Source: Erysipelotrichaceae bacterium (lineage in GTDB: Bacteria; Bacillota_I; Bacilli_A; Erysipelotrichales; Erysipelotrichaceae). From it: a stretch of 64,000 nt of DNA. The translations under genes and the position numbers were made by a program. The notes under the pieces were generated by a model, which was not told the origin of the DNA, ran no database searches, and was given only the letters and a program-made list of their open reading frames with translations. Positions 9,007 through 16,850 of this stretch are shown here, piece after piece. Every line of letters starts with the position of its first letter. Position 1 is the first letter of the stretch. The DNA lies in the NCBI GenBank assembly GCA_017405785.1, contig JAFQZR010000001.1, forward strand, positions 1-64,000, in the 5' to 3' direction.

Positions 9007-10480
9007 AGATGTCACTTCCCTTCACACTGACCTGCATACCATCCTGCTGTAATAGCTGAAGAAGACGTTCCTCAAAACAAGGATCGGCTGTAATCTTTGT
9101 AATGCATAAAACAGAAACTGCTTCATATGTTACTAATGAACATGAGGCACGGCAGATATCGCTTGGTCCTAAGACAAAATCAAACTTTTCAACATACTCC
9201 ATCATATCTTCAGGCAGTTTAATCACTCCCAGATTTGACATGAAAGTAGTGTTGACATTATCTCCCAGAAAACCGTAAACAATCCTTGTTACCGGTCTTT
9301 TAATGTTCAGTGGTACATACTTTAAGGATTGGACCAGCTTTACCGTTGTACTCATCATACGGTCCATTTCTTCCTTGCATGACTTTTCTTTTACCTGTCT
9401 GGTAACATCCGGCAGAATGTCTTCAACCGAAGTCGCCTTATCCAGCGGTGTATCGACAGTAAAATACATCGAATAGTTCCTGATCGTCGGAGACTGATTG
9501 AACTTTCTCATATTGACAGGAACCTGAATCTTTATCTCCCCTTTTGTTTCCTCACAGGCATAACGGGCAGCCATTGTCATTAAGGAAACAATGTATGAAG
9601 TAACTGTAGTATTCTTCTCTCTGGCCTTAGCCAGTAACCGGTTTGAATCCATTTCAAAGTGAATGACCTGAACCGGACGTAACGGAGATATCCTTCCGCT
9701 CATCTGAGCGGCACTGTTATTCATGAAACCGGATGTTCCTTCCTTAAGTTCACTCTTGGCAAACTCGTTGCTTGTTTCCGCTATCTGCGGTGCTTCTTCA
9801 ATATTCCAGACATTATCACTGTAGGTTATCCGGTGACCCAGCAGTTTCAGGTACTCACCGGCCAGAGTTTTTAAGAAAACAAGACCTCCTGAACCGTCAG
9901 TAAGCACATGACACATCTCGACGGAAATACGGTTATTATAATAAGCTACACGGAAAGACTGGGCTCCGGTAGTTGCAATTCTCAATGATCTTAACGGTAT
10001 GATCTTTTCCGGTTCAACGGTAAATCTTCTCTTTGTGGAATCCAGATAATGCCAGAAAAAGCCTTTCTTAAGGGTAGTCGCAAAGCTTGGGAATCTTTTA
10101 ATAGTGAAATCCAAGGCGATCTGTAAGATCTCGGGAACAACATTTTCCTTAAGATAAACTGACAGACGAAACATGGGAACCGTGCCAAACCTCATTGACA
10201 GAGGATAAATGATAGCGGCATTGTCTAAAGGATACCATCCAACTGCAGGATGATTGTAAAAGCCTCCAAGCTGCTCAGGATTAAGTCTTTCCAGAGCTTC
10301 TTGTAGAGAAATACCGTTTTCCAGATAGTATTTCAACGCATTATCAAAATCCTCAGTCAGAAGGAACTGCTGAGTTTTGGCCATGCGAATATGCCGCTGA
10401 AGACTGCGGCTGAATTCATTATAGAGCCGCTGCTGCTCTTCATTGAAATCAAACTTAACCTGTTTAATCCTGGTTTTCAT
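8996..10480 (-). CDS. HxxxDG acyltransferase-like (condensation-fold) protein
   Basis: About 494 residues. CHVLTDG carries the HxxxDG motif (near 187-192 counted from this start) used by chloramphenicol-acetyltransferase-fold enzymes: condensation domains, wax-ester synthases and alcohol acetyltransferases. It probably transfers an acyl group to an alcohol or amine; no substrate can be named. An in-frame ATG at 10486 exists, but neither start has a Shine-Dalgarno. The ATG at 10480 sits 7 nt after a TATAAT box, the leaderless geometry also seen at the CotH gene. Its first 21 nt match the CotH gene start at all but one base. It heads an operon with the DUF6320 and flavodoxin genes. Confidence 0.72.
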   Translation of the reverse strand: MKTRIKQVKFDFNEEQQRLYNEFSRSLQRHIRMAKTQQFLLTEDFDNALKYYLENGISLQEALERLNPEQLGGFYNHPAVGWYPLDNAAIIYPLSMRFGTVPMFRLSVYLKENVVPEILQIALDFTIKRFPSFATTLKKGFFWHYLDSTKRRFTVEPEKIIPLRSLRIATTGAQSFRVAYYNNRISVEMCHVLTDGSGGLVFLKTLAGEYLKLLGHRITYSDNVWNIEEAPQIAETSNEFAKSELKEGTSGFMNNSAAQMSGRISPLRPVQVIHFEMDSNRLLAKAREKNTTVTSYIVSLMTMAARYACEETKGEIKIQVPVNMRKFNQSPTIRNYSMYFTVDTPLDKATSVEDILPDVTRQVKEKSCKEEMDRMMSTTVKLVQSLKYVPLNIKRPVTRIVYGFLGDNVNTTFMSNLGVIKLPEDMMEYVEKFDFVLGPSDICRASCSLVTYEAVSVLCITKITADPCFEERLLQLLQQDGMQVSVKGSDIYES

Positions 10481-10487
10481 ATACATT

Positions 10488-10493
10488 ATTATA
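10488..10493 (-). promoter_or_regulatory. -10 box for the HxxxDG operon, leaderless geometry
   Basis: TATAAT on minus ends 7 nt before ATG 10480. The region 17 bp further upstream (TCCTTT) is a poor -35 box, so the element is supported mainly by the perfect -10 and the lack of a ribosome binding site. Confidence 0.42.
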
Positions 10494-10532
10494 CGTCATC
10501 ATACATATCCAAAGGAAGAACCTCTTCTTCTA

Positions 10533-10555
10533 TAAAAACGGCAGATGTCTGCCGT
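10533..10555 (-). terminator. Terminator of the amidohydrolase gene
   Basis: ACGGCAG and CTGCCGT pair over 7 bp with a 4-nt loop, followed by TTTTTAT on minus, 5 nt after the stop codon. Confidence 0.78.
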
Positions 10556-10560
10556 GATAC

Positions 10561-11856
10561 TTATCTTATTGTTGCCGGACCGGTGATTTTGTCGAGTTCC
10601 CGGTCAACTTCAGCGTTATGTTTTACCTTAGGTTCATTGATCAGTTTACCCTGACTCATTACCATGGCTAATGATCTTAACGCTGTCAGGTTTTCCAGAG
10701 GGTTTACCCAGGTGACGATCATATCAGCTGATTTTCCCTTTTCAATGGAACCTGTAATATCTCCTACACCTGCCAGTCTGGCATTGTTTAAAGTAGCTGT
10801 ATACAGAGCAAAGCGGTTTGATACACCTACATATTTGGCAAAGTAGAAGACTTCTCTCCAGAAATCATACTGTGTAACCCATGGGCAGCCGACATCATTT
10901 CCCAAAGCTACCGGAATTCCATTAGCCAGTGCTGCCTTTGAGCAGTTGATGATTCCATCAAAAACTATTGTTCCGTTATACTGTTCTACTTCATTGGCAT
11001 GTGAGATCACCGGATCAAACAGTGCAGTAGGCAGCGCTGGTGATATCGTGGTGGTTACGAAAGCCTTCTTTTCCTTGAATAATCTGATAATCTCTTCATC
11101 CGGAGTGGCACCATGTTCAATTGAGTCAACACCGTTTTCCAGAGCAACCCTGACACCCTGTGCTGATTCGACATGGGCAGCGACATAAAAGCCCTTACTG
11201 TGAGCGTAATCACAGACTGCCTTTACCATTTCAGGAGCCATTTTCAGCTCGCCTGGGACACCTTTTTCCTTGGCATCAAGTACACCGCCGGTGATCATCA
11301 GTTTGACAAAATCAGCACCGTTTTCCTTCAGCATGTCGATGTGTCTGAAGGCTTCTTCATTATTATGAGCTTCGATGGCTACTGACCCTGCCATATGACC
11401 GCCAACCACAGATATTCCTTCATTACTGGCCAGAATACGAGGGCCAATAAACTTTCCCTTTTTAATCTCATCTCTGACCTGAGTATCAAGGTTCCTTAAA
11501 CCTCCCACTGTTCTGATGGTAGTCACACCGCCTAGCAGTTCTAGTTTAGCCCAGTCTCTGACTAACTTATGAGCAACATCAGCACTTATAGGATTGCTGA
11601 AGATCAGCTTGACAAGCCTGGTGTTGTCGCGGGCTTTCTTAAGAGGCTTGCCGTTACCTGCCAGGTGAACATGCATGTTGATAAGACCGGGCATTATGTA
11701 CTTACCCTGCAGATCGATAACTTCATATCCCTCGCAAGCTCCCTGATCTCTGATATCTTCAATGACGGAACCGTTGACCAGAATCATCTTTCCTGCAACA
11801 GGTTCCATGTTTTCCGTTCCATCGAGTATTATGCCGTTAATAAAAACGTATTTCAT
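10561..11856 (-). CDS. Metal-dependent amidohydrolase family protein
   Basis: 431 residues with an amidohydrolase TIM barrel. MHVHLAG supplies the HxH metal ligands at 62 and 64. KLMITGG (likely carbamylated Lys), VAAHVES, SIEHGA and GNDVG follow in the expected order. The closest known relatives are imidazolonepropionase-like amidohydrolases and Xaa-Pro/Xaa-Arg dipeptidases, so it may cleave a small amide or dipeptide; the substrate cannot be told from sequence. GGAGGA lies about 9 nt before the ATG. It has its own promoter and terminator, so it is a single-gene unit beside the amino-sugar cluster. Confidence 0.87.
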   Translation of the reverse strand: MKYVFINGIILDGTENMEPVAGKMILVNGSVIEDIRDQGACEGYEVIDLQGKYIMPGLINMHVHLAGNGKPLKKARDNTRLVKLIFSNPISADVAHKLVRDWAKLELLGGVTTIRTVGGLRNLDTQVRDEIKKGKFIGPRILASNEGISVVGGHMAGSVAIEAHNNEEAFRHIDMLKENGADFVKLMITGGVLDAKEKGVPGELKMAPEMVKAVCDYAHSKGFYVAAHVESAQGVRVALENGVDSIEHGATPDEEIIRLFKEKKAFVTTTISPALPTALFDPVISHANEVEQYNGTIVFDGIINCSKAALANGIPVALGNDVGCPWVTQYDFWREVFYFAKYVGVSNRFALYTATLNNARLAGVGDITGSIEKGKSADMIVTWVNPLENLTALRSLAMVMSQGKLINEPKVKHNAEVDRELDKITGPATIR

Positions 11857-11878
11857 AAAAAAGGTCCTCCGTTAACCT

Positions 11879-11887
11879 ATTTTACCA
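11879..11887 (-). promoter_or_regulatory. Extended -10 promoter for the amidohydrolase
   Basis: TGGTAAAAT on minus lies about 22 nt before the start codon; no convincing -35 box is seen. Confidence 0.4.
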
Positions 11888-11920
11888 TCATGAAACACAT
11901 AAAACACAGTATTTTACATG

Positions 11921-11937
11921 GTTTTCCACGGGAAAAC
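11921..11937. repeat. Inverted repeat upstream of the amidohydrolase promoter
   Basis: GTTTTCC and GGAAAAC form a perfect 7-bp inverted repeat with a 3-nt centre, about 35 bp upstream of the -10 box. A second short inverted repeat (TGAGAG/CTCTCA) lies nearby at about 11966-11980. Both could be regulator sites; no family is indicated. Confidence 0.35.
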
Positions 11938-11997
11938 TCATTTTTCCATTCATAAAACATATATCTGAGAGTCGCTCTCACGCTTCTACAAGACAAA

Positions 11998-12026
11998 TAA
12001 AAAAGATGGTTTTCAAACCATCTTTT
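11998..12026 (-). terminator. Terminator after the NagA/ChbG operon
   Basis: AAAGATGGTTT and AAACCATCTTT form a long stem followed by a T-rich run on minus, 5 nt past the NagA stop codon. Confidence 0.82.
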
Positions 12027-12031
12027 ATTGC

Positions 12032-13231
12032 TTATTGCTGTACGTAATGAGCGTTGAAGAACTCCATGTTCTTGATGTTGGTATCTACCTGATAATCGTA
12101 GACTTTCTTGCCTTCTCTGTAGGTGTACAGGCAGTTGAAATCACTGTCGATAACCACAAAGTCAGCATCCTTGCCAACTTTTAATGAGCCCTTTTTATCA
12201 GCCCAGCCATATACCTGGCATGGATTCAGTGATGACATGATGACTACTTCTTCCAGAGGATAGCCCATGTTTTCAACCAGGTTCTTGATGCCCCATAATA
12301 CAGGCTTCGCGGAACCCATCAGTCTACCGGTATCAGTCAGGCAGAAACCTACTTCCGTGATGAACATCTCATAGCCATGATAAGAATACTTACCGGCCGG
12401 TAAACCTGCCATGCAGACATTATCTGAAATCATCATGAACTTATGGAGTGCATCTTTCTTGATTCTGAACATCATCTCCATCATCTCATTGCAGACATGC
12501 AGACCGTCACAGATGAGCTCGTTGTTGATCTCATCGTTCAGTAAACAGGCTCCCAAGCCACCCATGTTACGGTGATGAATACCGCTCATGACGTTGGCAG
12601 TATGTGTGGCAACAGTGATGCCGTTTTTGAAGGCATCCATGGCTTCCTGATAATTATCATTACTGTGAGCATAGGCTACTCTGACACCATTCTTAGTCAG
12701 GTATCTGATTGCTTCCTTGCTGCCGGCTAACTCCGGAGCGATGGCTACCAGTTTCAGCATGCCGTCTGCTTCCTTGACCATCTTTTCCAAAAAAGCCAGA
12801 TCGATTTCAGGATGTCCCTTGTCAACACCCTTTTCACCGACTCTGTTAAGATACGGTCCTTCGGAATGAATACCGAGGATCTGAGCACCGTCATATTCAC
12901 CTCTGGCTGTTTTTACGATAACCGGATAGCAGCTGTTTTCATCAGTGACTGTCGGGAAAACACCGGTAACACCAACACTTGCTACAGCCTTAAGATAACC
13001 GAGCAGATTGGAATTGTCGTCTTCTGTAACACGGCCAGGTTCATAACCCATCATGCCGTGGTTATGAGTATCAACGATACCAGGAATGATGGTCTTGTCA
13101 GACCAGTCAACATCGGCTTTCAGTTCTTCAACGTCCTTTCTGACAATGTCAGTGATAACGCCGTTTTCAACTACTAAATAGCCGTCAATAACTCCGTCTT
13201 CCGCAATAATGTTTCCGCAATAGATAATCAT
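12032..13231 (-). CDS. nagA: N-acetylglucosamine-6-phosphate deacetylase family
   Basis: 399 residues. NagA removes acetate from N-acetylhexosamine-6-phosphates in the cytoplasm. The HxH pair is H56/H58 (THNHG). The metal ligands are E124 (HSEGP), H189 (YAHS) and H210 (ATHT), and the catalytic Asp is likely D270 (MISDN). The final part (GKDADFVVID) is the usual composite beta domain. It follows the ChbG-type gene by 11 nt with a strong AGGAGG, downstream of a PTS operon. A second, divergent NagA lies at 60383-61519, so this one may act on another sugar such as N-acetylgalactosamine-6-phosphate or a disaccharide derivative. That is inference. Confidence 0.9.
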   Translation of the reverse strand: MIIYCGNIIAEDGVIDGYLVVENGVITDIVRKDVEELKADVDWSDKTIIPGIVDTHNHGMMGYEPGRVTEDDNSNLLGYLKAVASVGVTGVFPTVTDENSCYPVIVKTARGEYDGAQILGIHSEGPYLNRVGEKGVDKGHPEIDLAFLEKMVKEADGMLKLVAIAPELAGSKEAIRYLTKNGVRVAYAHSNDNYQEAMDAFKNGITVATHTANVMSGIHHRNMGGLGACLLNDEINNELICDGLHVCNEMMEMMFRIKKDALHKFMMISDNVCMAGLPAGKYSYHGYEMFITEVGFCLTDTGRLMGSAKPVLWGIKNLVENMGYPLEEVVIMSSLNPCQVYGWADKKGSLKVGKDADFVVIDSDFNCLYTYREGKKVYDYQVDTNIKNMEFFNAHYVQQ

Positions 13232-13242
13232 GTTTTTTCCTC

Positions 13243-14049
13243 CTATACAAGATCTCTGTAGGTGATAAGCTGTACATCATTCTCCTGACACCATTTGATG
13301 ACATCCGGTGACATCATCATCTCAGCATCCTTGGCTCTTTCCAGTGACAGGGTCGTGAATTTAAGCAGGTCAGCGTCAACATAGCCAGGATGGCAGATGA
13401 AGGCGCTGCAACCGTTGGCAACCAGATCTTCTCTTAAATCCATGAACTGCTTGACTGTGTCCTTATTGAGCTGATCATTAGGATCGAAGATCTTCTTCTG
13501 TGAAGCCAGGTTATTCATGAACAGAGCCTGCATCGGACCGTTCATGTTCAGTCTGGCCAGAATCTCAGTTGAATAAGGAATGTTTTCGCTTTCTGAGATT
13601 TCCTGGATGACCTTACGATAGTTTTCCGATGAAATGGAATGTTCATGCAGATATTCAGGCTTTCTGCCGGCCAGTTCAACGAAACGGTTGTACTGAGCCC
13701 ACAGTTCCTTCTTAACTTCATCATATGGGAACAGTTCTGCTCTGCCCTCTTCGCTTTGCCATCTTGGATCTCTGGTTCTGACACCTGACTTGATGAAATA
13801 ACCGTTCTCATCTACCAGGTGAGGTATTTCCTTTGGATCACAAACTGATGGACCGGCAACCAGGTTAAAGTCAATGCCAAAGCAGGCCTGTGGTCTGTCC
13901 TTCATGAATGATACGGCGAATTCGGCACTAGGCATGTTCGCAAACAGTCCGGTGTTCCTTAACACGCCTCTGTCGATCGAATCAACAATACCCAGAGTCA
14001 CTGATCTGGTGAAACCGAAGTCATCGCCCTGAAACAATATTTTAGTCAT
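13243..14049 (-). CDS. ChbG/HpnK (YdjC-like) carbohydrate deacetylase
   Basis: 268 residues of the YdjC fold, which removes acetyl groups from chitooligosaccharides and related sugars. GDDFG at 8-12 holds the metal and catalytic aspartates, and FICHPGYVD is the usual C-terminal motif. In the segment matching the family pattern G-x-H-x-N-L the sequence reads GIDFNLV. The metal-ligand His appears replaced by D60, which might change metal binding or activity. It lies between the PTS operon and NagA and has its own operator-like palindrome upstream, so it likely processes a sugar phosphate delivered by that PTS. Confidence 0.85.
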   Translation of the reverse strand: MTKILFQGDDFGFTRSVTLGIVDSIDRGVLRNTGLFANMPSAEFAVSFMKDRPQACFGIDFNLVAGPSVCDPKEIPHLVDENGYFIKSGVRTRDPRWQSEEGRAELFPYDEVKKELWAQYNRFVELAGRKPEYLHEHSISSENYRKVIQEISESENIPYSTEILARLNMNGPMQALFMNNLASQKKIFDPNDQLNKDTVKQFMDLREDLVANGCSAFICHPGYVDADLLKFTTLSLERAKDAEMMMSPDVIKWCQENDVQLITYRDLV

Positions 14050-14072
14050 TTTCCCTCTCCTTTATCAGTATC

Positions 14073-14096
14073 TGTCAACAATCAGGATTGTTAACA
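14073..14096. promoter_or_regulatory. Operator-like palindrome before chbG/nagA
   Basis: Two 11-nt half sites, TGTTAACAATC and GATTGTTGACA on minus, are separated by 2 bp with one mismatch. The site overlaps a possible promoter TTAACA, 16 bp, GATACT. It is well suited to a dimeric repressor. The start codon of the ChbG gene is about 24 nt downstream. Confidence 0.5.
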
Positions 14097-14105
14097 CATA
14101 TTGAC

Positions 14106-14138
14106 AAAAATAGAGGGAGGCAAACGCCTCACCTCTAT
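14106..14138 (-). terminator. Terminator of the mannose-family PTS operon
   Basis: On minus, ATAGAG...GAGGC pairs with GCCTC...CTCTAT around a GTTT loop, followed by TTTTTG, 15 nt past the IID stop codon. It separates the PTS genes from chbG/nagA, which then need their own promoter or readthrough. Confidence 0.78.
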
Positions 14139-14153
14139 TATAGCGTCTTCTTT

Positions 14154-14969
14154 TTAGAATAAGCCGATTAATGCACCTACTAATGCGAAGATGAAGATCA
14201 TACCGATTAACTGAGTTGGTCTCCAGCCCTTCTTGATCAGGTTAACCATGACGAACAGTAAGATAACGCCTAATAAACCTGGGAAGATTGAGTTGATGAC
14301 GTCAGCGATAACGACTTCACCTGCACCAGTATTGATTGTTAAGGCGATTGGAACGCCAACCATCTGTGCAGTCATGGCACCAACCATCATCAGACCTAAG
14401 ACACCGGCGCACTTTGTCAGAACCTGAATTAAGCCGCTGTTGAATACCTGGTCGATGAATGTAGTACCTAATGAGTAACCAGCTGTAAGTAATAAATACT
14501 TAGCAATTGACTGAGTTACGCCATACAGTAAGATGAAGATTACTGAACCTAAGAAGTTACCCTGTCTGTTCAAGCCGATAGCGATACCAGCTGCGATAAC
14601 TCTTAAGCAGTTGAAGAACAGTGAGTCGAACATACCAGCGGTTGGGCCCATCAGAGCTGCCTTGATATTTTCGATTGTAGTTGTATCAACCTTGCCTTCT
14701 GCATGGTCTTTTTCCATAGCATAGGTTAAGCCTGCGATGAATGCTAATGGTACAGCATGTGTATTAAAGAAAGACTGAGATCTCTGTAAAGCGTCCTTCA
14801 TTTCTGGAGAATCTGCTTCATAGATTGTCTTCAGAGCTGGCATTAATGTCATTGTGAAGCAGTTAGCTTCCATCTTTGTCATGCTGAAGTTGATGAATGT
14901 CATGTGGGAGCGCAGCCACATCTGCTTTAAGACACTGTTTTCCTGTGCGGTAAATTCTTTCTTTGCCAT
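14154..14969 (-). CDS. PTS mannose/fructose/sorbose family IID component
   Basis: 271 residues. IID is the second membrane subunit of mannose-class permeases. LRSHMTFINFSMTKMEANCF near the N terminus and the GPTAGMFDSLFF segment are typical, and the C-terminal half holds several hydrophobic helices. The ATG at 14969 follows the IIC stop by one base with GGAGG 12 nt upstream. A longer in-frame start at 15014 inside IIC was not chosen because it adds 15 non-conserved residues. Confidence 0.93.
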   Translation of the reverse strand: MAKKEFTAQENSVLKQMWLRSHMTFINFSMTKMEANCFTMTLMPALKTIYEADSPEMKDALQRSQSFFNTHAVPLAFIAGLTYAMEKDHAEGKVDTTTIENIKAALMGPTAGMFDSLFFNCLRVIAAGIAIGLNRQGNFLGSVIFILLYGVTQSIAKYLLLTAGYSLGTTFIDQVFNSGLIQVLTKCAGVLGLMMVGAMTAQMVGVPIALTINTGAGEVVIADVINSIFPGLLGVILLFVMVNLIKKGWRPTQLIGMIFIFALVGALIGLF

Positions 14970-14970
14970 A

Positions 14971-15780
14971 TTAGAAGAAGTCCTCCTCTCCTGTTTCAGC
15001 ACCGGCTTTGACACCAGCTGCTAACAGTTCGTTCTTCGCATCGATAACTCTCTTGTGTGAGAAGAACAGAGTAATAGCGATTGCAGCACCGATCAGAGCG
15101 ATTGCTACTGTGTTCAGGTGAGCATAAGCTACTAATACATAACCAACGAAGAACCAGATACCGATTTCGTTGTCCCAAACCATTGATGTCAGGATTGCGA
15201 AACCGACGCCGATCATCATGCTTGATGCGGCACCTAAGCCTCTCATGATGAATGGCGGTAACTTGTCTAAGAATGCGTTCAGACCAACAACACCAAATGC
15301 GATAGCGACAAACAGAACGACTGAGTTCAGTAAGTTGGCGATTGCATAGAAGCAAACGTTCTTAATGAAGAATGTGTTAGGGCTGTTGACTGCTTCCTTT
15401 TCCCAAACTGCTGCCATTGGTGAATATACTAATGGCTGCCAGAACTGACCGAATCCGTTCATAACAGTACCGATTGGAAGTGATAATGCGATACCATCTT
15501 CAATACCGGTGTTGTTAAGAATCGTGTAAGCTACTGCGATACAGCTGGCCAGAGTTGCGTCTGCTGCCTGTGAACCACCAATAGCTGAAATTCCCATGAA
15601 TACTGCTTCCAGCTCAGCGCCCATAACGATACCAGTGTGGAAATCGCCAAGAACTAAACCTGTTAAAGGAGCAATAACGATAGGACGTGTGAGGCACTGC
15701 CAAGACAGGAATCCATTATCACATAATGTTACAAGATAATAGACTAATGCTACCTTGAATGCCAGACCTACTGTTGACAT
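14971..15780 (-). CDS. PTS mannose/fructose/sorbose family IIC component
   Basis: 269 residues, the main sugar-translocating membrane subunit. GAELEAVFMGISAIGG and SQAADATLAS are the conserved IIC motifs, surrounded by about seven hydrophobic segments. A strong GGAGGA lies upstream. Encoded between IIB and IID in the usual order. The sugar is not readable from sequence; the nearby deacetylases suggest an N-acetylated sugar. Confidence 0.94.
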   Translation of the reverse strand: MSTVGLAFKVALVYYLVTLCDNGFLSWQCLTRPIVIAPLTGLVLGDFHTGIVMGAELEAVFMGISAIGGSQAADATLASCIAVAYTILNNTGIEDGIALSLPIGTVMNGFGQFWQPLVYSPMAAVWEKEAVNSPNTFFIKNVCFYAIANLLNSVVLFVAIAFGVVGLNAFLDKLPPFIMRGLGAASSMMIGVGFAILTSMVWDNEIGIWFFVGYVLVAYAHLNTVAIALIGAAIAITLFFSHKRVIDAKNELLAAGVKAGAETGEEDFF

Positions 15781-15811
15781 AGATTAGTTTTCCTCCTCTC
15801 TCTTTTCAAAT

Positions 15812-16309
15812 CTAACCTAATACCTTATCAAGAGGTTCTGCTGCTTCATCTGGTACAGTCTGATAGATGCAGGCTACACCATAGTTCAGAACCTTAGCCA
15901 GCACTTCCTTCTCCTCTGGATAGAGGTACAGGTTGCGGCGATAAGTGTCTCTTTGTGAGCCATCACTCTTCTTCATGGCAATACGACCGTAGTTGCCGAT
16001 GTCGATAAGAGCAGGCTTTGGATCCAGATTGTCCATCATTTTGATCAGGTCATCCGGATTGTTGACCAGCATCAGAATGTCATGATCCCCTGCTTTAGGG
16101 TTCTTCATGAGTTCGATTACCCGGTCTACTGTTCTGATAGCGACCTTGCATGTAGCAGGTGCTGCCATCATGAGGGATTTCTGTACAACAGTGTTATTAG
16201 CTGCTGCATCATTGGCGACGATGATTCTGTCAACGTTCAGATGTCTTGACCACTTAATGGCTACCTGGCCGTGGATCAGTCTCTCGTCGAGCCTTAAAAG
16301 TTTGATCAT
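15812..16309 (-). CDS. PTS mannose/fructose/sorbose family IIB component
   Basis: 165 residues. The phosphorylated His is H13 in RLDERLIHGQV, the canonical active site that receives phosphate from IIA and passes it to the sugar. VNNPDD and the C-terminal YQTVPDE are also family-typical. AGGAGG is well placed before the ATG. Second gene of the operon. Confidence 0.95.
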   Translation of the reverse strand: MIKLLRLDERLIHGQVAIKWSRHLNVDRIIVANDAAANNTVVQKSLMMAAPATCKVAIRTVDRVIELMKNPKAGDHDILMLVNNPDDLIKMMDNLDPKPALIDIGNYGRIAMKKSDGSQRDTYRRNLYLYPEEKEVLAKVLNYGVACIYQTVPDEAAEPLDKVLG

Positions 16310-16326
16310 TATTTACCTCCTATTAC

Positions 16327-16740
16327 TTAGAAGAAATCATCATTAGATTCTTCTTCTTCAGTCTGTTCTAATTCAACGACTCTCAGCATTGTTCTGCTCA
16401 TTTCAACCAGATCAGCCAGTTCCTCGTCGCTGATTTCTTCTCTGACAGCCAGATCCAGTACCAGAGCCAGGTTGACACCGGCTACCAGTTTGGTATTAGG
16501 CTTGGTCAGGTAAGTATACATAACAGAGTTTACGCTGCCGCCATATAAGTCAGACAGTAACAGAACAGTGTCTTCCGGTCCTACAGTTTCGTAGAAGGCA
16601 TCCAGATGCTCCTGAACTGATTCCTGTGTGACATAGGCATCAAATACCGTTACTCTGTCATTCGGTCCCATTAAGATTTCCAGTGAGCTTTTCAGTCCGC
16701 TGGCAAAATGTCCGTGTGATGAAATAAAAATTTTGATCAT
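16327..16740 (-). CDS. PTS mannose/fructose/sorbose family IIA component
   Basis: 137 residues. H9 in SSHGHFASG is the phosphorylated His, and LLSDLYGGSVN matches the IIA core. The chosen ATG is at 16740, with AGAGGTGA just upstream. An in-frame ATG 10 codons earlier lies within the leader and has no ribosome binding site. First gene of the IIA-IIB-IIC-IID operon, directly downstream of its likely PRD regulator. A long leader hairpin stands between promoter and start. Confidence 0.93.
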   Translation of the reverse strand: MIKIFISSHGHFASGLKSSLEILMGPNDRVTVFDAYVTQESVQEHLDAFYETVGPEDTVLLLSDLYGGSVNSVMYTYLTKPNTKLVAGVNLALVLDLAVREEISDEELADLVEMSRTMLRVVELEQTEEEESNDDFF

Positions 16741-16760
16741 TTTGTCACCTCTACACAAAT

Positions 16761-16798
16761 AAAATAACATTCACGCAATAATATGTGAATGTTATTTT
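16761..16798. promoter_or_regulatory. 14-bp perfect hairpin in the PTS leader
   Basis: AAAATAACATTCAC and its exact complement are separated by a 10-nt loop. On minus it lies between the likely promoter and the IIA start codon, and the stem ends in T residues, so it could act as a transcription attenuator or an operator. PRD-type regulators can act at such leader structures; that link is inference. Confidence 0.55.
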
Positions 16799-16810
16799 TT
16801 GTTGTATTTT

Positions 16811-16850
16811 AAGTGCATATCATTATATTGCACCTTATAACGTGCACTAA
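16811..16850 (-). promoter_or_regulatory. Promoter with repeated GTGCA sites for the PTS operon
   Basis: TATAAT (16822-16827) lies 17 bp from a weak -35 TTAGTG. Three GTGCA/TGCAC half sites surround it: TAGTGCAC, AGGTGCAA and TATGCACTT. The weak -35 plus repeats suits an activator such as the adjacent PRD regulator, whose stop codon lies in the first repeat. Confidence 0.5.

Noticed and set aside
16785-16803. Plus-strand terminator formed by the PTS leader hairpin and T6
   Set aside because: No plus-strand gene ends here, so the T run is more likely a by-product of the symmetric stem.
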